Shown here in pieces: positions 9,440 to 17,866 of a stretch of 64,000 nucleotides of DNA (position 1 is the stretch's first letter; each line of letters starts with the position of its first letter). The notes under the pieces are model-generated. The model saw only the letters and a program-made list of their open reading frames with translations. It did no database searches and had not been told where the DNA came from. The position numbers were made by a program, and so were the translations under genes. Origin of the DNA: Rhodothermus profundi (lineage in GTDB: Bacteria; Bacteroidota; Rhodothermia; Rhodothermales; Rhodothermaceae). Where the stretch lies: NCBI RefSeq assembly GCF_900142415.1, contig NZ_FRAU01000001.1, forward strand, positions 1-64,000, written 5' to 3'.

Positions 9440-10219
9440 ATGACAGCACGTGTTCAGAACAAATGGCGGGTATCCCGGTCGCGATCCGAGCGGACGGCCC
9501 CCGTCGCAAAGGAGCCAGAGCGCCTGCGGCGCCGGGCTCCTTACAAGCTGCCTGAGGCAGATCTGCGGCCGTACTACCGGCTCTTCATCATGCTGGGGTT
9601 GACGCTCGCGCTTGCCCTGCTGATTGTACTGTTCCACATTCCATGGCGGCCCGAAACGGAAGTGGCGCTGGCTGTTACTGAACAGGAGGTGGTCCAACTG
9701 GAGGAAATCGTACAGACGCGTCAGGAGCTGCCTCCACCGCCTCCGCCACGTCCTGCTGTTCCGATAGCCGTGCCTGACGAGACCATCCTGGAAGAAGAGC
9801 AGGTAAGCTTTGACGTGTCGCTGGACATTAATGAGGCGATTACGGAGCTGCCGCCGCCTCCGCCGCCTCCTGAGCCTGAAAAAGAGCAGCCTGCTGAGGA
9901 AGAGCAAGAGATCTTTGTGGTGGTGGAAGAGATGCCCGAACTCATCGGGGGCATTGAACGGCTTTATGAATTGCTGGAGTATCCAGAGCTGGCGCGGAAA
10001 GCCGGCATGGAGGGACTGGTGGTGGTTCAGTTTGTCGTGGAGCCTGATGGAAGCGTGAGCAACATCCAGGTAGTGCGCTCAGCCGGGCGATTGCTGGACG
10101 AGGCCGCTGTCCGGGCCGTCAGGCAACTGCGCTTCAAGCCCGGGCGGCAACGGGGGCGCCCCGTGCGCGTCCGGTACGCCCTGCCCATCCGGTTCAGGTT
10201 GAAGGAGGCGCAGTCGTAA
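9440..10219 (+). CDS. TonB family energy transducer
   Basis: TonB-type protein of 259 residues. A basic cytoplasmic N-terminus is followed by one membrane helix (about 49-68, LFIMLGLTLALALLIVLF), a periplasmic proline-rich stretch (PPPPPPRP, PPPPPPPEPEKEQ) and a C-terminal TonB domain (about 175-255) with YPELARKAGMEGLVVVQF and DEAAVRAVRQLRFKPG. It links the proton-motive complex ExbB/ExbD to outer-membrane receptors. No exbB or exbD sits beside it; the pair at 49-50 kb is on the other strand far away. GGGAGGTG precedes the ATG. Its place between two universal stress genes is unusual and suggests co-expression under stress. Confidence 0.92.
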   Translation: MTARVQNKWRVSRSRSERTAPVAKEPERLRRRAPYKLPEADLRPYYRLFIMLGLTLALALLIVLFHIPWRPETEVALAVTEQEVVQLEEIVQTRQELPPPPPPRPAVPIAVPDETILEEEQVSFDVSLDINEAITELPPPPPPPEPEKEQPAEEEQEIFVVVEEMPELIGGIERLYELLEYPELARKAGMEGLVVVQFVVEPDGSVSNIQVVRSAGRLLDEAAVRAVRQLRFKPGRQRGRPVRVRYALPIRFRLKEAQS

Positions 10220-10225
10220 CAACCC

Positions 10226-11155
10226 ATGAATAGCAAAGCAATGTGGCGTAACATCCTGGTTCCTACAGACTTTTCGGGAGCCGCACGACAGGCGCTGCAA
10301 CTGGCGGTGCGGCTGGCCGCACCAGACTGCACGGTCCATGTGATGCATGTGATCACACCGACCGAAAGCGATCCGTATAGCCCAGTGCGACTGCGGCCCG
10401 AAGAGCAAGCGCGGCAGCGGCTTCCGGAAGAAGTTACCGACGAGCTGTTACAACAGCTCATTCAGGATGTGGCGTCGGAGCATGCCTCAATCGCTCGCGC
10501 CTGGCGGCGCGCTTCGGATGTGGTGGGCGCTATTCTGGATTATGCCGATACGGTGGAGGCCGAACTGATCGTGCTGGGAACGCACGGCCGGCGAGGACTG
10601 CGGCGTTTTCTCTTAGGAAGCGTGGCAGAGGCTATCCTGCGTCGGGCTTCTGTGCCGGTACTGACCGTGCGCGAACAGGCCCGCGTTCCGGAAGGCATTC
10701 GGCATATTCTGGTGCCTACTGACTTTTCCAATGATGCTCGCATGGTGTTGCGCGAGGCGGCCCGCTGGGCTGCCCATTTTCAGGCACGGTTGACCTTGCT
10801 GCACGTGCTGGCCCCAGCCGTTGTGCCGGTCTCGGTTACTGAAGTAGCTGCTGTCTATGAGGTAATGCCAGGGTTGCAGCAGCGACTGGAGGAAGAGCTG
10901 GCGCGCTGGCTTGAGGTAGAAGTGCCCCCTTCGGTGCAGGCTGACTATCGAGTAGAGGAAGGACCGGTGGACCTGACGATCCTGGAACAGGCCCGTCAGC
11001 AACAGACCGATCTGATTGCCATTGCCACGCATGGACGTTCCGGCGTGGCTCGTTGGCTGCTGGGGAGTGTGACCGAACGGGTGCTGCGCCAGGCCCCTTG
11101 CCCGGTCCTTACCCTGCGCCATCAACCTGTGCCTGCAACGTCTGCCATGTACTAG
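10226..11155 (+). CDS. Tandem universal stress protein (UspA x2)
   Basis: Second two-domain universal stress protein of the island, 309 residues. Both domains keep the ATP loop: [15 protein letters not shown] and [15 protein letters not shown]. The strand-1 motifs are [10 protein letters not shown] and [10 protein letters not shown]. The gene starts six bases after the TonB stop, so it is almost surely in the same transcript. It resembles the first Usp clearly, suggesting an old duplication with TonB between the copies. A second ATG at codon 6 ([11 protein letters not shown]) is a possible alternative start. Confidence 0.93.
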   Translation: MNSKAMWRNILVPTDFSGAARQALQLAVRLAAPDCTVHVMHVITPTESDPYSPVRLRPEEQARQRLPEEVTDELLQQLIQDVASEHASIARAWRRASDVVGAILDYADTVEAELIVLGTHGRRGLRRFLLGSVAEAILRRASVPVLTVREQARVPEGIRHILVPTDFSNDARMVLREAARWAAHFQARLTLLHVLAPAVVPVSVTEVAAVYEVMPGLQQRLEEELARWLEVEVPPSVQADYRVEEGPVDLTILEQARQQQTDLIAIATHGRSGVARWLLGSVTERVLRQAPCPVLTLRHQPVPATSAMY

Positions 11156-11174
11156 AGCGCCGATCGTTTTAGCA

Positions 11175-11195
11175 TTGTAGGGGAATCCCCTACAA
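11175..11195. promoter_or_regulatory. Perfect 10-bp palindrome, likely operator
   Basis: Arms TTGTAGGGGA and TCCCCTACAA flank a single A, a perfect inverted repeat of 21 bases, in the 200-base gap between the second Usp gene and the nitroreductase, about 160 bases before the nitroreductase ATG. The GGG...CCC layout recalls boxes bound by LuxR-family regulators such as DosR, but no binding is shown. The short one-base centre makes a transcription terminator unlikely, and no T-run follows. Confidence 0.6.
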
Positions 11196-11355
11196 CTGCG
11201 GTCAGGAATTTACGTCAGGGGGGATGGTTTTTTGCTGATAGCCAGGCGGCTCGTACGCTCCTAGACTAGGAAGGCCTCCCATTGCGCCCGCATGGACGAC
11301 AGAACAAGCGTAATCGCAGCAGCACTTGGCAGATACGGGTAGACGCAAACGGCAT

Positions 11356-12399
11356 ATGACAACGGCCTGGAAGGAGGACCCGTGGCAGGTGGTTGAGCAT
11401 GATTTTCCGCGCTACGCCACGTCCGAAGTACAGTTACGTTTTCTGCTAAACTATGCCGTACTGGCGCCTTCGGTCCATAACACACAGCCCTGGCGGTTTC
11501 GCATTGTGGGCAGCGAAGTGGAACTCTATGCCGACCGCACCCGTGCGCTGGCTGTTGCCGATCCTGAAGATCGCCAGCTCATTATCAGTTGCGGGGCTGC
11601 GCTGTTTCATCTGCAGGTAGCCATACGACACTTTGGCTATCAACCCCAGGTGCGGCTGCTGCCCGATCCTGACGATCCAGATCTGCTGGCTTTCATTCAG
11701 CTAGGTCCCCCTGAGCCTGCCACGCTTCTGGATCACCGACTATTTCAGGCTATCAAAAAGCGGCACACGAACCGCCTGCCCTTTGAAGACCGCCCCGTGC
11801 CTGAAGCGGAACTACGCGCGCTGGAGCGAGCGGTTGAACAAGAAGGGGGGCATTTGATGGTGGTGCAGCAAAAGGAAAAACGCTATGAACTGGCCGAATT
11901 GATCGCCGAAGCAGATCGAAAACAGATCTCAGATCCCCGCTTCCGTCGTGAGCTAGCCGCCTGGACGCACCCTGCGCGTCGTGAGAGTAAGGATGGTCTT
12001 CCCCTTACAGCTAGAGGATTGCATGAATGGTTGGGACCTGCCGGACCGCTCGTGCTGCGCACTTTTCTATGGGCACGTGGCCAGGTAGCCCGCGACCGAC
12101 AACTGGCTGAGGGCTCTCCCGTACTCCTGGTGTTGCTGACCGACCAGGACGATCCTCGGGCCTGGCTGCAGGCCGGACAGGCACTGGACCGACTGCTGCT
12201 GCAGGCCGCCGATTATGGGCTTTCAGCCTCTTTTCTGAATCAACCCATTGAAGTCCCTGAGGTGCGGGAGAAGCTGCGCACCTGGCTCTCCACCCAGGCG
12301 TGGCCGCAGACCATCCTTCGGCTGGGGTACGGTCCGCCGGTTCCCCCTACACCCCGACGGCCCGTCCACGAAGTGCTGCTCCAGAGTCGCTACGTTTAA
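11356..12399 (+). CDS. Acg-like nitroreductase family protein
   Basis: Nitroreductase-fold protein of 347 residues, probably FMN-binding. Near the N-terminus it has LNYAVLAPSVHNTQPWRF, the hallmark of the Acg/Rv2032 subgroup, and further on KKRHTNRLPFEDRPVP and a C-terminal LRLGYGPPVPPTPRRPV. The start is the ATG at 11356 (MTTAWKEDPW); an in-frame TTG at 11326 is less likely. In mycobacteria Acg proteins are induced with universal stress proteins by the dormancy regulator DosR; some members seem to sequester flavin rather than reduce nitro compounds. Here too it follows two Usp genes, with a palindrome upstream. The substrate is unknown. Confidence 0.85.
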   Translation: MTTAWKEDPWQVVEHDFPRYATSEVQLRFLLNYAVLAPSVHNTQPWRFRIVGSEVELYADRTRALAVADPEDRQLIISCGAALFHLQVAIRHFGYQPQVRLLPDPDDPDLLAFIQLGPPEPATLLDHRLFQAIKKRHTNRLPFEDRPVPEAELRALERAVEQEGGHLMVVQQKEKRYELAELIAEADRKQISDPRFRRELAAWTHPARRESKDGLPLTARGLHEWLGPAGPLVLRTFLWARGQVARDRQLAEGSPVLLVLLTDQDDPRAWLQAGQALDRLLLQAADYGLSASFLNQPIEVPEVREKLRTWLSTQAWPQTILRLGYGPPVPPTPRRPVHEVLLQSRYV

Positions 12400-12544
12400 G
12401 CAGGCGGCAACAAAGCGCTGCCGTCCGGGTACATGCTTCTAACAGATGGCCTTGTGGCATCTCAACACGTCAGGAATGGCCCGCACAGTATCATCGGTTT
12501 CCTCCGAAACCATTCAGGGCGACGGGCGCCCGCTGGAGCAGTCT

Positions 12545-14665
12545 ATGTTTGTCATTCCGCAGGCAACTCGTCCGCGCCCCGTTCCACCGGGCCGCCCGTT
12601 AGACGATCCACGTCTGTATTTCAACCGAGAGCTGAGCTGGATCGATTTCAACTGGCGCGTACTGTATCAGGCGCTTGATCCACGCGTTCCGCTGTTGGAG
12701 CGCGTGCGCTTTCTGGCCATTACGTCGTCAAACCTTGATGAGTTTTTTCGCAAACGCTACGGTGGACTGAAACGGCAAGAAGCCGCAGGGGTGCGCCAGC
12801 TCTCGCCTGACGGACGCACGCCGACCGAGCAGCTTCGGCTGATTCGAGAAGCACTTCGGCCGATGTACACCTGCATGTACCGCCTGTGGTGCGAAGAACT
12901 GCGACCTCTGCTGGCCCGGGAGGCTGGAGTGCACGTGCTCGACTATGCGCAGCTCACCAGAGCCCAGCGTCGCTACCTGGCCCGCTACTTCGAAGAACAG
13001 ATCTTTCCGGTACTTACGCCGCTCGCTGTTGATCCAGGGCATCCGTTTCCGCTTATCTCGAACCTGAGCCTGTCGCTGGCCGTGCTGCTGCGCCATCCCA
13101 AACAGGGGGGCGAACACTTCGCCCGCGTCAAAGTGCCTACAGATCGGGGACGCTGGGTACCGCTTCCGCAGCCCCTGCACTTTGTGCCTCTTGAAGAAGT
13201 CGTGCGGCACCATCTGCCTGAGGTGTTTCGCGGCATGGAAGTGCAGGGCGCCTGGGCTTTTCGCATCACGCGCAACGCCGACGTGCGTCGCGCCGAGGAG
13301 GAGGCCGAGGACCTGATTGCCATGATTGCGGAGGAGCTGCGCGAGCGGCGTTTTGCACCGGTTGTGCGCATGGAGGTCGAACGCAGCATGCCCGAGCGGG
13401 TGCGAAAGCTCCTGATGGAAGAGCTGGAACTTGACCCGGACGATCTGTTCGAGGTCGATGGTCCGATTGATCTCAGCGACTGCCTGGCGCTGGCTGCTCT
13501 GGATCTGCCGGCCTTCCGCTATGAACCCTGGGAACCTGTCATTCCGCCGGCACTCGCGCATGAGGGCGAAACGCAGGATCAACGCACGATCTTTGACATC
13601 CTGCGACAGCGCGATGTGCTCGTGCACCATCCCTACGAGTCGTTCGCGGCCAGCGTGCAACGCTTCCTGGAGGAAGCTGCCGACGATCCGCATGTGCTGG
13701 CCATCAAACAAACGCTCTACCGCACCTCCAGCGACTCGCCCATCATGAAAGCGCTCATGCGGGCGGCCGAACATGGCAAACAGGTCGCCGTGCTCGTGGA
13801 AGTTAAAGCGCGCTTTGATGAGGAAAACAATATCGAATGGGGACAGCAACTGGAACGGGCCGGGGTGCACGTCACGTACGGACTGGTGGGGTTGAAGACG
13901 CACGCTAAAGTAACCCTGGTGGTGCGTGAAGAAGACGGACGGCTGCGCACCTACGGCCACATTGGAACGGGCAACTATAACCCCGAAACTGCGCGCCAGT
14001 ATGCCGATCTAGGACTGCTGACAGGGCGCGAAGACATTGGCCGCGACCTTGTCAACCTGTTCCATTTTCTAACAGGCTATGCACCTGAGCAGCAATATGA
14101 AAAATTACTGGTAGCACCGCGCGATCTGCGGCCAGCTCTGGTGCAGCTCATCCGTCAGGAAGTGCGCCACCACCAGCAGCACGGTAACGGCCGCATTATC
14201 GCTAAAATGAACGGTCTTGACGATGTAGGCATTATTCAAGAACTCTATCGCGCGTCGCAGGCAGGCGTGCGCATTGATCTGATCGTGCGCGGCCCCTGCC
14301 GGCTACGACCCGGGCTCAAGGGGTACAGCGAAACCATCCGGGTGCTCAGCATTGTCGGCCGTTTTCTGGAACACAGTCGCGTCTATTACTTTCACAACAA
14401 CGGAAATCCGCTCGTCTATATCGGCAGCGCCGATTGGATGCGGCGCAATCTAGATGATCGGGTCGAAGTACTGGTGCCTGTCGAAGAGCCGCGGCTTCGG
14501 CAGCGGTTGATACATATCCTGCAACTGGCGTTGGAAGATTATCGAACGGCCTGGGAGCTTCAACCCGACGGTCGATACGTGCTGCGGACGCCCCGAAGCG
14601 AACAGGAAGCTCAGGGCTTTCAAGAACGCCTGATGGAGCTGGCCCGAAGCCGCGCCCGGACCTGA
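12545..14665 (+). CDS. ppk: Polyphosphate kinase 1
   Basis: Makes inorganic polyphosphate from ATP, reversibly. The start chosen (MFVIPQATRP) has GGAG six bases upstream and gives 706 residues, normal for the family; in-frame ATGs at 12446 and 12476 would add 33 or 23 residues that do not look like PPK. The N-terminal domain starts with YFNRELSWIDFNWRVL; the PLD-like catalytic domains carry the phosphorylated histidine in RTYGHIGTGNYNPETAR and the second conserved histidine in RVYYFHNNGNP. Arginine-rich sites that bind ATP (FDEENNIEW, KARFDEE) are present. It closes the stress island of Usp and nitroreductase genes, in line with polyphosphate's role in starvation and heat survival. Confidence 0.95.
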   Translation: MFVIPQATRPRPVPPGRPLDDPRLYFNRELSWIDFNWRVLYQALDPRVPLLERVRFLAITSSNLDEFFRKRYGGLKRQEAAGVRQLSPDGRTPTEQLRLIREALRPMYTCMYRLWCEELRPLLAREAGVHVLDYAQLTRAQRRYLARYFEEQIFPVLTPLAVDPGHPFPLISNLSLSLAVLLRHPKQGGEHFARVKVPTDRGRWVPLPQPLHFVPLEEVVRHHLPEVFRGMEVQGAWAFRITRNADVRRAEEEAEDLIAMIAEELRERRFAPVVRMEVERSMPERVRKLLMEELELDPDDLFEVDGPIDLSDCLALAALDLPAFRYEPWEPVIPPALAHEGETQDQRTIFDILRQRDVLVHHPYESFAASVQRFLEEAADDPHVLAIKQTLYRTSSDSPIMKALMRAAEHGKQVAVLVEVKARFDEENNIEWGQQLERAGVHVTYGLVGLKTHAKVTLVVREEDGRLRTYGHIGTGNYNPETARQYADLGLLTGREDIGRDLVNLFHFLTGYAPEQQYEKLLVAPRDLRPALVQLIRQEVRHHQQHGNGRIIAKMNGLDDVGIIQELYRASQAGVRIDLIVRGPCRLRPGLKGYSETIRVLSIVGRFLEHSRVYYFHNNGNPLVYIGSADWMRRNLDDRVEVLVPVEEPRLRQRLIHILQLALEDYRTAWELQPDGRYVLRTPRSEQEAQGFQERLMELARSRART

Positions 14666-14725
14666 TCAGTAGGAATGGCTTTTGCTAAATCGCTGACAAA
14701 TTGATAGGATATAAGTAAACGCTGT

Positions 14726-17700
14726 ATGGAAGTGCACGAGGCGCCGGCTCTGAAGCAGGAGGCGTTGTACCGGGCCCTGTTCGAGACCACCCAGGACGCC
14801 GTTCTGATTGCAGACGCTAAGACCGGCCAGATTCTGGAGGCCAATCCAGCAGCCGAACGGCTTTTTGGCTACGACCGCGCCAGGCTCTGCCGGATGCACC
14901 AGACCGAGCTGCATCCGGCCGAACTTGCCACCTCCTATCGAAAAAAATTCCGGCGTTTTGTAGAAGCCGGTGCCTTTCGGGAGCGTGGCCTGATCGTGCA
15001 GCACGCCGACGGCAGTTGGATCCCTGTGGAACTCTCCGGACAGGTACTGGAAGTAGGCGGCAGAAAATTACTCCAGAGCGTCTTTCGTGACCTGCGTGAA
15101 CTGCAACGTCTGACAGAAACCGAAGCGCTCTATCGCACGCTTTTCGAAACCAGCCTGGCCGGCATCTACCTGCTGCAGGACGGACGCATCGTGGTGGCCA
15201 ACCCGCAGGCAGCAGCCATCTTTGGCTACACGCCAGAGGAAATTATCGGGTTGCCTGTTGCAGCCGTTGTGGCCGAAGAAGATCGGGAGCTGGTAGCTGA
15301 AAACATTCGCCGTCGAATGACCGGCGAAGTGGAGGAGATTCGTTACCGGTTCCGAGGGCGACGCAAAGATGGCAGCCGGTTCTGGGTGGAAGTGCGGGGG
15401 CGACGCATCCTCTACAATGGGCGTCCGGCTATTCTGGGGACGGTGCTGGACGTCGATGAACAGGTGCGCACAATGGAACAACTGGCCCAGAGCGAAGCCC
15501 GCTATCGCCGGTTGTTCGAACATCACGTGGCTGGCTTTTATCGGACCACTGTCGATGGAAAAATCCTGCGCGTCAATCCGGCGCTGGCCCATATGCTGGG
15601 CTACGACGATCCCGCTGAGCTGGAAGGGCAGCCGGCCAGCATGCTTTATATGGAAGAAGCAGATCGGGTGCAGTTTCTGGAGGCGTTGCGTCGAGAAGGG
15701 CGACTTGTCAACTATGAAGTCCGCCTGCGGCGAAAGGATGGCCGCGTGCTCTGGGGCCTCGAAAACGTGCTGCTGGTCCAAGAGCCGGATGGCACAGAGT
15801 GCGTTGAAGGCACGCTGATCAACCTGACCGAGCTGCTGGAGCAGCGCCGGCGCTATCTGGGCTTGTATGAACATACAGAAGATGCCATTTTCTGGGTGCG
15901 GGTCACCGAAGACGGACAATTTTTAATTGAGGCAACCAACCCATCGCATCAGCGCAAAACCGGGCTGACGCCCGAGCAGCTCTGGAATCGCCCGCTGGAT
16001 GAGGTCTTGCCTCCCGACATTGTGGCTCACGTAACCGGTAACTATCGCCGTTGCCTGGAAGCCGGGCATCCTATTGAATACGAAGAGACCCTGGATTTAC
16101 CTGCAGGCCGTCGCACCTGGCTCACGCAGCTTGTACCCATCCCCGATCCCGATGGCCGCATCCGGCTGATTGCTGGCATTGCACGGGACATTACCGAACT
16201 GCGACGGCTGCAGGCATTGCTGGAGGAAGAAGGACTGTTTCTGGAACAGTTTGTCTCGGGCGCTTCTCGCAAAACCCTCTGCGTGCGGCTCTGTCGCGTA
16301 GCTGAACGATTCATTGAAGGGGCCCGCGCCTCGGTATGGCAATATGCGGAAGGTAGACTGCATCTATGTGCTGCCCCAGCACTGCCCGAAGCGTTTCAGA
16401 CGCTCTTTGATGGACAACTCATTGGGTCCAATCAAGGATCGCTGGGCGCAGCCGCCTTCAGTAGACAGCCCGTCTGGGTTTCCGACATTGCGAAGGATCC
16501 CCGATGGAGTGCCTTCCGCGAGCAGGCGCTGGCCCAGGGACTGCGTGCCTGCTGGGGGGTGCCTTTCTTTGGACGACAGGGAGAACTGCTGGGCGTGTTG
16601 GGGCTGTGCTTCGATCAAGTGCGCGCTCCGACGCCTGATGAACAGGCCGTTGTAGCCCGTCTGGCCCATCTGGCCGGCGTAGGGCTGGCTAAAGTCCAAC
16701 TGCAGGAAGAACGGGAACGGCTGGCCCGTGTTGTGGCGCAGATTTCCGAAGGCGTAGTGCTGACCGACACCGTAGGTACGGTAGTATGGATCAACGAAGC
16801 CTTCACCCGCCTGACCGGATACCGGCCTGATGAAGTGCTGGGCAAAAACATTGAACAGCTTCTGCACGGCCCGGAAACCGACCGCGACACGCTCCGACGC
16901 ATGCGGCTGCGTCTGCTACGCGGGCGACCAGCGCATGCTCGTCTCTACCATTATCGAAAGGATCGATCGGGCTTCTGGGATGAGGTGCACATTGATCTGC
17001 TCTATGACGAGCATGGGCAGCATATCGGCTACATCGGGCTCATGGCCGATGTTACCGAACTGGTAGAAGCCGAGCAGCAACTGAAAACGGCGAAAGAGCG
17101 GGCAGAAGAAGCCAGTCGGCTGAAGTCGGCATTTCTGGCCAACATGAGCCATGAAATTCGCACGCCCTTGACCGGCATCCTGGGGTTCGCTGAATTGCTC
17201 GATGAAGAGCTGGGAGCACGCAAGCAAGAAGACTTGCGTGAGTTTACGCAGATCATCGACCGCTCCGCTCGGCGCCTGCTGACGCTATTGAATGACTTGC
17301 TGGACCTGAGCAAGATCGAAGCCAACCGCCTGGAACTGCAGTTGCAAGCCACCGATGTGGTAGAGGTTGCCCGGCAGGCCGTGCAGCTTATGCAACCGCT
17401 GGCCGAGGAAAAGGGCGTGCAGTTAAAACTGCAGGTCAGGCGCCCGCCATTAGCCTGGGCTGATCCCAACCGGGTGCATCAGATCCTGGTTAATCTCCTC
17501 TCCAATGCGATCAAGTTTACCGACGAAGGCCACGTGCAGGTGCAAATAGGACGAAAGCAAGGACGAGTGTGGCTAGCGGTCGAAGATACCGGCTGTGGTA
17601 TCAATCCCTCGTTTTTGCCCCATCTGTTCGAGCCATTCCGGCAGGAACACGAAGGGCTGACGCAGACGCATCATGGCGTGGGGCTGGGACTGGCTATCGT

Positions 17701-17824
17701 GAAACGATTGGTCGATCTGATGGACGGCCAGATTGCGGTGCACTCTACGCCGGGGCAGGGAACATGCTTCGAAGTGCTCCTGCCACGCGCCCCTGACCAG
17801 GCATGCCACAGCTCATCCCGGTAA
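14726..17824 (+). CDS. Multi-PAS/GAF sensor histidine kinase
   Basis: Soluble sensor kinase of 1032 residues without any membrane segment. I see four PAS domains in a row (about 8-125, 133-250, 258-375, 380-500), a GAF domain (about 510-660, with AFSRQPVWVSDI), a fifth PAS (about 665-790, VVWINEAFTRLTGYRPDEV), a HisKA domain with the phospho-acceptor near residue 809 in NMSHEIRTPLTGILGF, and a HATPase with NLLSNAIKF, DTGCGI and GVGLGLAIV. There is no receiver domain and no response regulator next to it, so the partner is elsewhere. It stands alone between ppk and the convergent protease operon. The signal is unknown; multiple PAS/GAF units suggest redox, light or small-molecule sensing. Confidence 0.93.
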   Translation: MEVHEAPALKQEALYRALFETTQDAVLIADAKTGQILEANPAAERLFGYDRARLCRMHQTELHPAELATSYRKKFRRFVEAGAFRERGLIVQHADGSWIPVELSGQVLEVGGRKLLQSVFRDLRELQRLTETEALYRTLFETSLAGIYLLQDGRIVVANPQAAAIFGYTPEEIIGLPVAAVVAEEDRELVAENIRRRMTGEVEEIRYRFRGRRKDGSRFWVEVRGRRILYNGRPAILGTVLDVDEQVRTMEQLAQSEARYRRLFEHHVAGFYRTTVDGKILRVNPALAHMLGYDDPAELEGQPASMLYMEEADRVQFLEALRREGRLVNYEVRLRRKDGRVLWGLENVLLVQEPDGTECVEGTLINLTELLEQRRRYLGLYEHTEDAIFWVRVTEDGQFLIEATNPSHQRKTGLTPEQLWNRPLDEVLPPDIVAHVTGNYRRCLEAGHPIEYEETLDLPAGRRTWLTQLVPIPDPDGRIRLIAGIARDITELRRLQALLEEEGLFLEQFVSGASRKTLCVRLCRVAERFIEGARASVWQYAEGRLHLCAAPALPEAFQTLFDGQLIGSNQGSLGAAAFSRQPVWVSDIAKDPRWSAFREQALAQGLRACWGVPFFGRQGELLGVLGLCFDQVRAPTPDEQAVVARLAHLAGVGLAKVQLQEERERLARVVAQISEGVVLTDTVGTVVWINEAFTRLTGYRPDEVLGKNIEQLLHGPETDRDTLRRMRLRLLRGRPAHARLYHYRKDRSGFWDEVHIDLLYDEHGQHIGYIGLMADVTELVEAEQQLKTAKERAEEASRLKSAFLANMSHEIRTPLTGILGFAELLDEELGARKQEDLREFTQIIDRSARRLLTLLNDLLDLSKIEANRLELQLQATDVVEVARQAVQLMQPLAEEKGVQLKLQVRRPPLAWADPNRVHQILVNLLSNAIKFTDEGHVQVQIGRKQGRVWLAVEDTGCGINPSFLPHLFEPFRQEHEGLTQTHHGVGLGLAIVKRLVDLMDGQIAVHSTPGQGTCFEVLLPRAPDQACHSSSR

Positions 17825-17866
17825 TAGGGACAGCGCAACACCAGCATGCGTACCGAACCGGCATAC

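Noticed and set aside
15068-15919. Minus-strand frame of 283 codons inside the multi-PAS kinase
   Set aside because: Shadow of an unambiguous PAS/kinase frame.
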